64,000 bases of DNA from Hymenobacter puniceus (GTDB lineage: Bacteria > Bacteroidota > Bacteroidia > Cytophagales > Hymenobacteraceae). The stretch lies in assembly GCF_014333525.1 (NCBI RefSeq), contig NZ_JACSCX010000004.1, positions 372,001 to 436,000 of the forward strand, written 5' to 3'. Positions 33,979 through 42,188 of this stretch are shown piece after piece. Below the pieces are notes generated by a model. The model made no database searches. It was not told where the DNA came from and worked only from the letters and a program-made list of their open reading frames with translations. Positions within the stretch are counted from its first letter, which is position 1. Each line of letters starts with the position of its first letter. The position numbers were made by a program, and so were the translations under genes.

Positions 33979-34209
33979 CTACTTACCCAGCCGCTGCCAT
34001 AGCCATAGCAACCCGCTCAGCACCACACTCACCAGCAGCATCGACACGATGGGCACATAGAGCCGAAACCCCGCCCGCTCGATGCGGATGTCGCCGGGTA
34101 GCCGGCCGAACCAGCCTAGCAGACTGCCACCACCTAGCCACAGGAAAGCGCCGAGAGCAGCCAACAGTAGGCCTAAAATGACGAGTGATTTACCGAGTTG
34201 GGGAGGCAT
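33979..34209 (-). CDS. DUF2905 family small membrane protein
   Basis: A 76-residue protein with two transmembrane helices (residues 7-32 and 50-72). Between them is the conserved GWFGRLPGDIRIERAG loop, which marks DUF2905. Its stop is only 4 bp from the stop of the convergent Lgt-like gene. Function in the inner membrane is unknown. Confidence 0.92.
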   Translation of the reverse strand: MPPQLGKSLVILGLLLAALGAFLWLGGGSLLGWFGRLPGDIRIERAGFRLYVPIVSMLLVSVVLSGLLWLWQRLGK

Positions 34210-34221
34210 TGTGCGGTAATA

Positions 34222-35148
34222 TTAGGGCATACTAAATTCAAACAGTAAAGCATATAAGCGCCTTAACCCAGTAGTGCCGATGCCATTGAGGTCCTCGATT
34301 ATTTTACGTTTCCCATTATCGTACTCGATGGTGAGCGTAACGTGGGGATGATGATTCTGATACTCGTTACCATACGCGTTTTGCAGCCGGGGAAAGTCAA
34401 GATAATTCAGCAGTATCAATAGTTGCTGGTGTTGCGCGGGAGGTAGCGGCGTATGGTATTGCTGCTTCGTGACTTTAGTGGAATCGAGTATTTCGGTTCG
34501 GCGCTGCCAGAAGTGACTGGAATCTTCAGCAACTATTACTCGCGTTTTAACTGCCTGATGATACACAGAATGGCTCTCGTATATCACCCGCTGAATGTGG
34601 TGCTGAGCTGGTTTCGGATTGTAGTCTACAAACCCGCCTGACACGTATGCCAGCTGTTGCGTGTGTCGGTTACGCAACTGGCCGCGGGCCCCGCGGCTTC
34701 GGGCGAAGTCAGCGTATTCCAGTAGGTCATGGTTGCGCTGTCGTATGACGCGTGCAACCGGGCTGCGGCGCTGCCCGGCGGTAAAGAAATTGCGCACCAC
34801 GCGTAGGCTGTCGTAGCCCATGTCCAGCACGCAGAACACCAGCGGAATATCCTTGCGGCGGGCCAGCACCAACAAATCAGGCCGACCATTCTGATCGAAA
34901 TCGGCTTTGAACCATGTCTGCCCGCCACGCACAGCAAACCGAGTGAAACGGTACGGACTATATACTGTCCCGACAGAATCTCCCAGCACAGCTTGTTCAT
35001 ATTCCCACCCTAGCGGCCGAATGAGTTCCAACACCTGCGCATCGGTTTGCAGCGCAGCAATGCGGCTTACAGGATGCTGGGCCTGAACTATAGCAGCCCA
35101 TACAATCAGTAACCCCACCAAGAAGTATTTGCTCATTAGATGGCGCAT
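34222..35148 (-). CDS. Secreted hypothetical protein coupled to topB
   Basis: A 308-residue protein with a signal peptide after a short basic start (MSKYFLVGLLIVWAAIVQAQ). Residues 90-130 (WFKADFDQNGRPDLLVLARR) contain a DxNxDGxxDL-like calcium or FG-GAP motif. The end (LLILLNYLDFPRLQNAYG and KRKIIEDLNGIGTTGLRRL) resembles DUF6438-type domains. Its ATG overlaps the TGA of topB (TGATG), which suggests coupled translation. The periplasmic protein has no obvious link to DNA topology. Function unknown. Confidence 0.65.
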   Translation of the reverse strand: MRHLMSKYFLVGLLIVWAAIVQAQHPVSRIAALQTDAQVLELIRPLGWEYEQAVLGDSVGTVYSPYRFTRFAVRGGQTWFKADFDQNGRPDLLVLARRKDIPLVFCVLDMGYDSLRVVRNFFTAGQRRSPVARVIRQRNHDLLEYADFARSRGARGQLRNRHTQQLAYVSGGFVDYNPKPAQHHIQRVIYESHSVYHQAVKTRVIVAEDSSHFWQRRTEILDSTKVTKQQYHTPLPPAQHQQLLILLNYLDFPRLQNAYGNEYQNHHPHVTLTIEYDNGKRKIIEDLNGIGTTGLRRLYALLFEFSMP

Positions 35149-37697
35149 CAGTTCTGCCCGAACACCGGCTCTATCCGGCCTTCCGGATTAATCTGCAGCA
35201 CGGCTTCGTAGTTCTTGCCGGTTTTGGCGGATACAAACCCGCGGATGACGCCGGTCTTGCCTTTGCGCAGCAACTGGTTCATTTGGGTGTCGGTGAGGGT
35301 TTTGCCGCCCCATTCGAACGGCACGCGGAACTGGCAGTCCTCGCGGAAGCGGGAGCAGCCCCAGGCGCTTTTGCCACGCAGCATCTGCCCCAGCCGGCAC
35401 ACCGGGCACGGAATCTGGCCGGGGTCCTGGGGCGTGGTGGGCTTGCTTTCAGCGGCGCGCACCAGCTCCAGCGTGCGTGCTGGCGTAAGGCGAATGGCGG
35501 CATCGAACTTCTGACCCATATCGTCCACGAAGCCTTTCATAACCGGCGTGCGGCCCTTTTTCAGTAGCTCGCCCACTTGCTTGTCGGTGAGCTTTTTGCC
35601 TTCAAATTCGGTGGGCAGCCGGAATTGACAGCCTTCTTTCCAGCGCGAGCAGCCCAGCGCCGACTTGCCACGCAGCACGTGGCCACTGCCGCAGGCCGGG
35701 CACGGTCCCAGCGCCCCCGGTACGGCCGGTGTGGCCGCCGCTTTCGGCGGACTGGCTTTGGCGGTGGCGCCGGCTTTCTGGCCGGTGAGGTCTGCCATTT
35801 CGGGCTTGAAGATGCTGATGCCGCGGCCCGAGCCGTCCTGTTTCACTTCCTGCACCATCTCGCGCACCAGCTGCTGCAACTCACCCAGAAACTGGCCTGA
35901 GTCCAGCTGGCCGCCTTCAATCTGGCGCAGCTTCCGCTCCCACTGCCCGGTCAGCTCCGCCGATTTCAGTGTGGGGTTGCGAATCAAGCCAATCAGCTCG
36001 ACGCCGGTGGGCGTGGGCACGATTTTCTTTTTATCGCGCCGGATGTAGCCGCGCTTGAACAGCGTTTCGATGATGGCGGCGCGGGTAGAGGGGCGGCCGA
36101 TGCCGTTTTCCTTCATAGCCTGGCGCAGCTCCTCATCGTCGACGTTGCGGCCGGCGGTTTCCATGCCGCGCAGCAGCATGGCCTCAGTGTAGTCGCGCGG
36201 CGGCTGGGTCATTTTGGCGTCGAGGCGCGGTTTGTGCGGGCCGGTTTCGTCTTTCACAAAGCTGGGCAGCACGGTATTCACCACGTCGTCGTCGCCTTCG
36301 CCAGCTGCTTTCGGAGCCGAGGGCGCCTGCTGCTTTTCCGGGTCGCCGTACACCTCGCGCCAGCCGGGGCTGAGGATCTGGCGGCCCCGGACGCGGAACG
36401 TGCGCCCGGCCACGTCGGCCGTCACGGTGGTGTTCGACACTTCGCAGTCGGGGTAAAATGCGGCCAGAAAGCGCCGCACAATGATGTCGTAGACGTTGCT
36501 TTCGGTGCCGTGCAGGCTGTTGGCACTGGCGCCGGTCGGGATAATGGCGTGGTGGTCGGTGACTTTGTTGTTGTTGAAGACTTTGGTGCTTTTGCGGATT
36601 TTGCCGGCCGCCAGCAGCGGCGCGGCCAGCGCGCCGTGTGCCCCGCCCAGCCCGCGCATAATGCCCGCAATTTTCGGGTACTGGTCATCGGGCAGGAAGG
36701 TGGTATCAACGCGCGGATAGCTTACCACTTTCTTCTCGTAGAGGCCCTGCACGGTCTTGAGTGTGTCTTCGGCCGAGAGACCTAGCTGGTTGTTGCACTG
36801 CACCTGCAATGAAGTCAGGTCGAACAGCGCCGGCGGGCTCTCCAGCGCCTTCTTGATTTCCACGTTGGTCACCGTCAGGGGCTGGCCGGTTACCTGGGCC
36901 ATGGCGGCGTCGGCTTCTTCCTGCGTCACGAAGTAGCCGCGGGCTTTCAGGCGGGCTTTTTCGTCGGGCTCGTCGTCGTCCTTGCCCTTTTTCAGCACGG
37001 CCACGTGGCTGAACATGGTGCCGCGGTACTCGGTGCGCAGCACCCAATACGGCTCGGGCCGGAAGTTCTGGATTTCGTGGTAGCGGTCCACAAGGAGTGC
37101 CAGCGTGGGCGTCTGCACGCGCCCGATGCTGAGCACCTGCCGCTGGCCGGGCGCGTACTTGAGCGTGAACAATCGAGTAGCGTTCAGACCCAGCAGCCAG
37201 TCGCCGGCGGCGCGGCTTTTGCCGGCCTGGTAGAGGTTGTCGAACTCCGAGCCCTCGCGCAGGTTCTGGAAGCCCTGGCGGATGGCTTCTTCGGTGAGCG
37301 AAGAAATCCAGAGGCGTTTGAATGGCTTGCGGTACTTGGCTTCCATCAGCACCCAGCGCTGAATGACTTCGCCTTCTTGGCCAGCGTCGCCGCAGTTTAT
37401 CACCTCGTCGGCGTTGGCCAGCAGGTTCTTGATGACGTTGAACTGGCGCACCACGCCGTCGTCGCGGCGCATGAGCTTGATGCCGAACTGCTCGGGCACC
37501 ATGGGCAGGTCGTGGATGCTCCAGCGCTTCCACTCGGGGCGGTAGTCTTCGGGCTCGCGCAGCTGGCAGAAGTGCCCGAACGTCCAGGTGACCTGGTAGC
37601 CGTTGCCCTCATAATAGCCGTCCATGCGCCGGTCGGCGCCCAGCACACTGGCAATTTCGCGGGCCACGCTGGGCTTTTCGGCAATGCAGACTTTCAA
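35148..37697 (-). CDS. topB: DNA topoisomerase III (type IA)
   Basis: Relaxes and decatenates DNA with a 5'-phosphotyrosine intermediate. The 849-residue protein starts with TTG at 37697; no ATG is available and KVCIAEKPSVAREIASVLG is the TOPRIM start. TOPRIM residues continue in NCGDAGQEGEVIQRWV. The active-site Tyr is in KVVSYPRVDTTFLPDDQ. Gate residues include QVLSIGRVQTPTL. After about residue 640 two C-terminal zinc-ribbon-like repeats occur: PCPACGSGHVLRGKSALGCS and PCPVCRLGQMLRGKSAWGCS, each followed by a KxLTD.Q..LL.KG segment. Four-Cys sites can bind zinc and single-stranded DNA. Confidence 0.95.
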   Translation of the reverse strand: MKVCIAEKPSVAREIASVLGADRRMDGYYEGNGYQVTWTFGHFCQLREPEDYRPEWKRWSIHDLPMVPEQFGIKLMRRDDGVVRQFNVIKNLLANADEVINCGDAGQEGEVIQRWVLMEAKYRKPFKRLWISSLTEEAIRQGFQNLREGSEFDNLYQAGKSRAAGDWLLGLNATRLFTLKYAPGQRQVLSIGRVQTPTLALLVDRYHEIQNFRPEPYWVLRTEYRGTMFSHVAVLKKGKDDDEPDEKARLKARGYFVTQEEADAAMAQVTGQPLTVTNVEIKKALESPPALFDLTSLQVQCNNQLGLSAEDTLKTVQGLYEKKVVSYPRVDTTFLPDDQYPKIAGIMRGLGGAHGALAAPLLAAGKIRKSTKVFNNNKVTDHHAIIPTGASANSLHGTESNVYDIIVRRFLAAFYPDCEVSNTTVTADVAGRTFRVRGRQILSPGWREVYGDPEKQQAPSAPKAAGEGDDDVVNTVLPSFVKDETGPHKPRLDAKMTQPPRDYTEAMLLRGMETAGRNVDDEELRQAMKENGIGRPSTRAAIIETLFKRGYIRRDKKKIVPTPTGVELIGLIRNPTLKSAELTGQWERKLRQIEGGQLDSGQFLGELQQLVREMVQEVKQDGSGRGISIFKPEMADLTGQKAGATAKASPPKAAATPAVPGALGPCPACGSGHVLRGKSALGCSRWKEGCQFRLPTEFEGKKLTDKQVGELLKKGRTPVMKGFVDDMGQKFDAAIRLTPARTLELVRAAESKPTTPQDPGQIPCPVCRLGQMLRGKSAWGCSRFREDCQFRVPFEWGGKTLTDTQMNQLLRKGKTGVIRGFVSAKTGKNYEAVLQINPEGRIEPVFGQN

Positions 37698-37909
37698 AAT
37701 CGCAGATGTGGCAGAGTAAACACTGATTTCGCAGATGTGGAAGTCAGCGGGGAATCAACAAAGATAAGGTGCGGAAAGGTCGATTTGAAGCCAGTGAAAA
37801 TCACCTTTTCGCCCCAACGTTGTTGCCTCATATTTGCTTTTGCCGTCGCCGTTTCCGTGGTTGGCAGTGTGAATTGACGTTGCCTACTTCCGTTTACTTC
37901 GCGCATTCC

Positions 37910-38428
37910 GTGACACCAGCCATTCAGCCTGAGTTGTGGGACAAAATCCAGCGGTTTGAGCTGGATGACACGGCCGCCGCGTTTTCCTTTACCGACCGGC
38001 TAGCCCGCGAAAATGGATGGAGCCTGCCCTTTTGCCTGCGGGCCGTGCTGGAGTATAAGCGCTTTATTTTTCTGCTCTGCGTCATCCAGCAACCGCTTAC
38101 GCCTTCCGACGAAGTAGACCAGGTCTGGCATCTGCACTTGCTGTATACCCGCTCCTACTGGATTGATTTCTGCCAGCATACGCTAAGCCAACCCATTCAC
38201 CACGGCCCCACCCGCGGCGGCAGCCAGGAGCACGCCAAATTCGACGACTGGTATGCCCGCACACTCACCCACTACACCGCCGTGTTCGGGCAAGCGCCGC
38301 CGCCCGACCTGTGGCCGCCGCCCGCCGTTCGTTTTAAGCCAGCTCATTTTCAGCGCGTCAACTTATCTACCCACTGGCTACTTTCCCGTTTATGGCCACT
38401 CCGGCGCTTTCGCAACCGCAACAAGTAG
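37910..38428 (+). CDS. Glycine-rich-domain-type (DUF1399-like) hypothetical protein
   Basis: A protein of about 172 residues if started at the GTG at 37910 (VTPAIQPELWDKIQRFELDD); a TTG at 37880 or the ATG at 37769 are less likely. It contains a helical region with VDQVWHLHLLYTRSYWIDFC, the W-H-x-H...Y block that recurs in proteins called glycine-rich domain-containing (DUF1399). HHGPTRGGSQEHAKFDDWY follows. The gene overlaps the start of the next gene by 37 bp, and the two probably act together. Cellular role unknown. Confidence 0.75.
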   Translation: MTPAIQPELWDKIQRFELDDTAAAFSFTDRLARENGWSLPFCLRAVLEYKRFIFLLCVIQQPLTPSDEVDQVWHLHLLYTRSYWIDFCQHTLSQPIHHGPTRGGSQEHAKFDDWYARTLTHYTAVFGQAPPPDLWPPPAVRFKPAHFQRVNLSTHWLLSRLWPLRRFRNRNK

Positions 38429-39243
38429 ACGATTTCCTGATCGACGCCCGGCCTACAGAGCTGTTGCTGCTACTGGCTGACGCCACCCCGCCACTGCGGC
38501 AACAACTACGACTCACGTTTCTGGAACTGCTGCGCCGGCAAGTGCTGGTACTGGAAAACCGCGCCGTGCAGCCCCACCCCTCCGACCCGATTAGCTACAG
38601 CAGTTACCTACGGCCCGGCCCCACTTTTACACAGTATCAGCCCCGCCCTTATGAAGCGCTGCTGCTACGCCCATTCACGCAGAATTCATTGCCTGAAATA
38701 CTGCTCAAGCATTTCGTAAAGCTAGCTTTTCGGGCGGCGCAGTCGGCGGGGCAGTTTGGGAAGCTGGTACGCCAGCACCGGACCTTGGTCGGCCTGTACA
38801 AGCTTAGCTGGTGGCGCTGGGCACTAGGGCTTTGGCACCTAACGCCAGCTGGTGCCACGTTACGCCATCAGCTGGAAAGCAGGCTTATCGGCTACGACAC
38901 GACTTTAAGCCAGTTGACCTTGCAAAATGCCGCTGCCGCCACGGCGCTGGCTGCTCAACTTGGGGGAGTGCTGTTTTTGCTGCCCACGTTTCAGTCGCCC
39001 GATGGCCACGTGCTCGACCAGGAACTATATCGGGCCCAGCGCGAGCAAGAGCAAACCAGCGGAGCCGATTGGTCGGGTGGCAGCAGCGACGGCATCGACT
39101 CCTGGCACGACTGCGGCCACCACTTCGATAACCACGCCGATGGCGCTGATAGTGATGGTTCCGGTGGCTCCGGGTGCGGCGGTGACTCAGGATGCGGGGG
39201 CGATTCAGGATGCGGTGGTTGCGGCGGTTGCGGCGGTGATTAA
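38392..39243 (+). CDS. TIGR04222-like protein with Gly/Cys-rich C-terminal tail
   Basis: A 283-residue protein. The first 210 residues include several helices with a basic middle (LLKHFVKLAFRAAQSAGQF, HLTPAGATLRHQLESRL), and two hydrophobic segments are weak. After residue 222 the composition changes to Ser, Gly, Asp and His (SGGSSDGIDSWHDCGHHF) and then to a tail of about 30 residues that is mostly Gly and Cys (DSGCGGDSGCGGCGGC). Such tails are characteristic of the TIGR04222 family. It overlaps the preceding DUF1399-like gene by 37 bp. The tail may be a metal or disulfide module, or a crosslinked surface part; function unknown. Confidence 0.7.
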   Translation: MATPALSQPQQVDDFLIDARPTELLLLLADATPPLRQQLRLTFLELLRRQVLVLENRAVQPHPSDPISYSSYLRPGPTFTQYQPRPYEALLLRPFTQNSLPEILLKHFVKLAFRAAQSAGQFGKLVRQHRTLVGLYKLSWWRWALGLWHLTPAGATLRHQLESRLIGYDTTLSQLTLQNAAAATALAAQLGGVLFLLPTFQSPDGHVLDQELYRAQREQEQTSGADWSGGSSDGIDSWHDCGHHFDNHADGADSDGSGGSGCGGDSGCGGDSGCGGCGGCGGD

Positions 39244-39376
39244 TTCGCCGTTATCAATCACAACCCGGATCCTGCAATACCTTTTCGGAACACCAGTTGA
39301 GCACAGTGAAATACTCACTAGAAGTATGAGTACTACAGATTGCAGAAAAGAAAGTTGAAATACTTGTACGCCTACT

Positions 39377-40354
39377 TTACTGCCCTACCCGCCGCACCAT
39401 GCGCACCGTGGCTACGCAGCGGAAGCCCAGCCAGCTTTGCGGGCCTTGGTAGAGCTGTTGCGACTTTAGTATCAAGCCCAGCATAGAGCTTTGAAACGAG
39501 CCGCCTTTTGCTATGCCTTTTGTGGCCGTCATTTCGGCGGCGTTGCCGATGATATTGTAGAGGCCGAGGTAGTTGGCGGGGTTTACATACACGTATTCCA
39601 AGCCCAGCAGGCTGGGCTTCGCCGCACACTCAAATACCTGGTTGGTTTCGGTTGTGTAATAGTTTTCGCGCAGGTTGTAGGGCAGCTTGTAGATGGTGCT
39701 AGCAGCCGGAATCTGCAGCGCAACCAGGCAGGAGTCGAGCCCGGGTTCTTTGCGCGGAGCGACGGGCTTTAGCTTGGCTTTAGGGCTGAGCGGTACCAAC
39801 GCGGCCGGCGTATGGCCGCTGCCGAGCGGACCTGCGGCGGCCTGCTGCCACTCGGCTTCGGTAGGCAGGCGGTATTCCACCGTCAGGTCGTAGTCGCGCA
39901 GCTCGGGGTGTTTCTTGCGGAACTCTGGTCCTTGACGCAGCAGCTCATTGACGGTGGCGCTGCGCCACTTGCAGTAGGCAGCCGCCTGCTCGTAGCTGAT
40001 GCCCACGGCCGGATAGTAGCGGAAGCCCGGATACCGGAAGTAATACTCGGTGCTGGGGCCACCGGCCGCTCCCGCCGGTGGCGTAGCCGTCAAGATGGTC
40101 CAGGTGGTAGAGTCGGGTAGCTGGCTGCGGTAGAAGGCGGTAGAGGAATCCAGCCGGATGCGCTGCAGGTATTCCAGCCAGTGAATGTTGGCCACCTCCG
40201 ATTCGTCCACAAACAGGTTGTCGGCCAGTCGGATGGTGCCGGGCGGTTCGGGCGGCCGGGGCGTAGCCCCAACTTGCCCACGCTGGGCTACTGCCAGTTG
40301 GGTTAGCAGCAAAATAGCAATCAGCAGCAATGAGTTTTTAGCGCTATGTTTCAT
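39377..40354 (-). CDS. SUMF1/formylglycine-generating-enzyme-like secreted protein
   Basis: A 325-residue protein from the ATG at 40354 with a signal peptide (MKHSAKNSLLLIAILLLTQLAVAQ). The fold is that of FGE-sulfatase (SUMF1/EgtB/PvdO): AVGISYEQAAAYCKWRSATV and YRLPTEAEWQQAAAG early, and the core NANYLGLYNIIGNAAEM-like block near residue 265, then KGGSFQSSMLGLILKSQQ and LGFRCVA at the end. The GNAAEMT segment is the usual GNVxEWxxD. Such secreted Bacteroidota proteins include gliding-motility lipoproteins GldJ/GldK, but this one is shorter and lacks a lipobox. The catalytic cysteines of true formylglycine enzymes are not obvious. Confidence 0.82.
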   Translation of the reverse strand: MKHSAKNSLLLIAILLLTQLAVAQRGQVGATPRPPEPPGTIRLADNLFVDESEVANIHWLEYLQRIRLDSSTAFYRSQLPDSTTWTILTATPPAGAAGGPSTEYYFRYPGFRYYPAVGISYEQAAAYCKWRSATVNELLRQGPEFRKKHPELRDYDLTVEYRLPTEAEWQQAAAGPLGSGHTPAALVPLSPKAKLKPVAPRKEPGLDSCLVALQIPAASTIYKLPYNLRENYYTTETNQVFECAAKPSLLGLEYVYVNPANYLGLYNIIGNAAEMTATKGIAKGGSFQSSMLGLILKSQQLYQGPQSWLGFRCVATVRMVRRVGQ

Positions 40355-40518
40355 GGAATGCAGACAAGGATACTGCCCAATCGGGCTTTTACACTTAGTG
40401 GCAGAAAGAATTATTGGCGCTCTATATAGACTGGTAGACAAGGCTTTTGGCAGCTTCTTACCACCGAAAGACTACCCGGCTGCGTACGCTACTGCACAGT
40501 CATTCTTTATTCGTGTGT

Positions 40519-40947
40519 ATGTGGGTAGTTTTTTCGTTGCTGGCGGCTTTGTCCGCAGCGGTAGTAGTCACACTTTCCAAAGTAGGAGTCAAAAACATTG
40601 AACCCAGTGTGGCCTTTGCCATCCAATCGGTGCTGATTGTGAGTGTGGCCTGGGGCGTGGTGGCGTGGCAGGGACATCTGCCCCAAGTTGCCCAGATTGA
40701 CCGCCGCACCTGGCTGTTTCTGATTGCCGCCGGCATTATCACCTGTGCTTCGTCGCTATTCTCGTTTCAGGCCCTGAAAATGGGGCAGGCTTCGCGCACT
40801 TCGTCGTTCGACAAAATTTCGCTGGTATTTTCGATTCTGCTGGCTGTTTTTTTCCTGAAAGAAAAAGTAACGTGGCAGGTGGTGCTTGGCGCGGCCTTTA
40901 TGGCCGGCGGTGCCATTCTGATAGCCTTCACCAAGCCCGCCGACTGA
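40519..40947 (+). CDS. EamA-domain half-transporter (DMT superfamily)
   Basis: A 142-residue protein from the ATG at 40519 (MWVVFSLLAALSAAVVVTLS). It has four to five transmembrane helices, equivalent to a single EamA repeat: 2-20, 35-55, 70-90 and 118-138 are clear. The motif FSFQALKMGQASRTSSFDKIS and the ending FFLKEKVTWQVVLGAAFMAG are typical of the short EamA or EmrE-like DMT proteins of Bacteroidota. Full-length DMT transporters have two such repeats, so this likely works as a dimer. Substrate unknown. Confidence 0.85.
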   Translation: MWVVFSLLAALSAAVVVTLSKVGVKNIEPSVAFAIQSVLIVSVAWGVVAWQGHLPQVAQIDRRTWLFLIAAGIITCASSLFSFQALKMGQASRTSSFDKISLVFSILLAVFFLKEKVTWQVVLGAAFMAGGAILIAFTKPAD

Positions 40948-40988
40948 GTTGCAGACATATTTCGGCAAGCATAGTAGCCTCACTGCTT

Positions 40989-41933
40989 TTACACCGTCGT
41001 CACTACTAGTTTACCCGCAAAGCCCCCTTTTTCGCTGAGGCGGTGCGCGTCGGCAAGATCGTGCAGGGCGAAGGTTTTGTGAATAAGTGGCTTGATGGTG
41101 CCCGCTTGCAGCCACGCCGAAATCAGGGCCATATCGGTACCGCTATTCTTGGCCAGAAACATAGCCTGGCTTTTATCGGAAAAGGCCGTAGCCAGTGCAC
41201 TTGTCACGAAGGCAGCCGGATCGGGAATGGTGGTAACGTATCGACCCAGACGGCGCAAGGCTCCGCTGCTGGCGCTGAAGCTGCTTTTACCAGCTGCGTC
41301 GAACACTACATCGTAGCGGCTGTGGTCCTGCGTGAAGTCGTGCTCTTCGTGGTTTAGTACTCGGTCGGCGCCGAGTGTGCTCACTAATTCCTGGTTGTCG
41401 GGTCCGCACACACCGGTAATCTCGCCGGCGCCCAGTGCCCGGGCTATCTGCACCGCAAACGAGCCCACACCACCGGAAGCCCCATTGATGAGCACCCGGT
41501 CGCCGGAAAGCAGGTGCCCGTGGTGAAAGAGTCCTTGCAGCGCCGTAAGGGCTGCTAGTGGCACAGCAGCAGCCTGCTCCAGGCTCAGCAGCGGTGGCAC
41601 AAACGCGGCGCTGGTTTCGGTTAGCACGGCATACTCGGCGGCGGCCCCACCTACTCCATCCGCCATGCCGTACACCCGGTCGCCGATCTGAAAGCGCGTG
41701 ACGTTGTCGCCGATAGCGGCTACTTCGCCGGCCACGTCGCGGCCCGGAATCTTGGGAAACTTGTGGCCCGTGAGCAGCTTCATTTCGCCCTGGCGCACTT
41801 TCCAGTCGATGGGATTGATGCTCGTAGCTCGGACGCGCACCAGTATCTGGTCGGCTTTGGGTACGGGCGTGGGTTGCTCGCCGTAGTGGAGTACGTCGGG
41901 AGAGCCATACTGCGTGTAGTAGGATGCTTGCAT
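40989..41933 (-). CDS. NAD(P)-dependent MDR oxidoreductase (quinone oxidoreductase-like)
   Basis: A 314-residue zinc-independent medium-chain dehydrogenase. RATSINPIDWKVRQGEMKLL and FPKIPGRDVAGEVAAIGDNV lie in the N-terminal GroES-like domain. The nucleotide-binding loop is VLINGASGGVGSFAVQIA, followed by VFDAAGKSSF. Cysteines for structural zinc are not arranged as in alcohol dehydrogenases, so a quinone or enal reductase is most likely. It is cytosolic and stands alone, convergent with the EamA gene. Confidence 0.9.
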   Translation of the reverse strand: MQASYYTQYGSPDVLHYGEQPTPVPKADQILVRVRATSINPIDWKVRQGEMKLLTGHKFPKIPGRDVAGEVAAIGDNVTRFQIGDRVYGMADGVGGAAAEYAVLTETSAAFVPPLLSLEQAAAVPLAALTALQGLFHHGHLLSGDRVLINGASGGVGSFAVQIARALGAGEITGVCGPDNQELVSTLGADRVLNHEEHDFTQDHSRYDVVFDAAGKSSFSASSGALRRLGRYVTTIPDPAAFVTSALATAFSDKSQAMFLAKNSGTDMALISAWLQAGTIKPLIHKTFALHDLADAHRLSEKGGFAGKLVVTTV

Positions 41934-42026
41934 GGAAGCCAGGGGTTAAGGCAAAAGCTACACTCGCCTACGCAGCAACAGGGGTGGTAGGTTCGCCGAG
42001 GCTCCAGGATACGCCGGCTGCAGCCC

Positions 42027-42062
42027 GCAAAAAAACCGCCGTGGCCAAAGGCCACGGCGGTT
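42027..42062 (-). terminator. Rho-independent terminator of the SulP gene
   Basis: AACCGCCGTGGCC (42034-42046) and GGCCACGGCGGTT (42050-42062) pair perfectly around AAA. The A run at 42029-42035 on the plus strand gives the U tract on the minus-strand transcript from the SulP gene. Confidence 0.9.
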
Positions 42063-42188
42063 CCAACCACACTTAACTACGTAAACTTGCCCAAGGGCAA
42101 GGCTGGGTGCCATTCGCTGGCTTTTTGCTGGCAGGCAGGCTGGAAGCCTGGGACACAGGGATAGATAAACCAAGCAGTGCGAAGCTGC

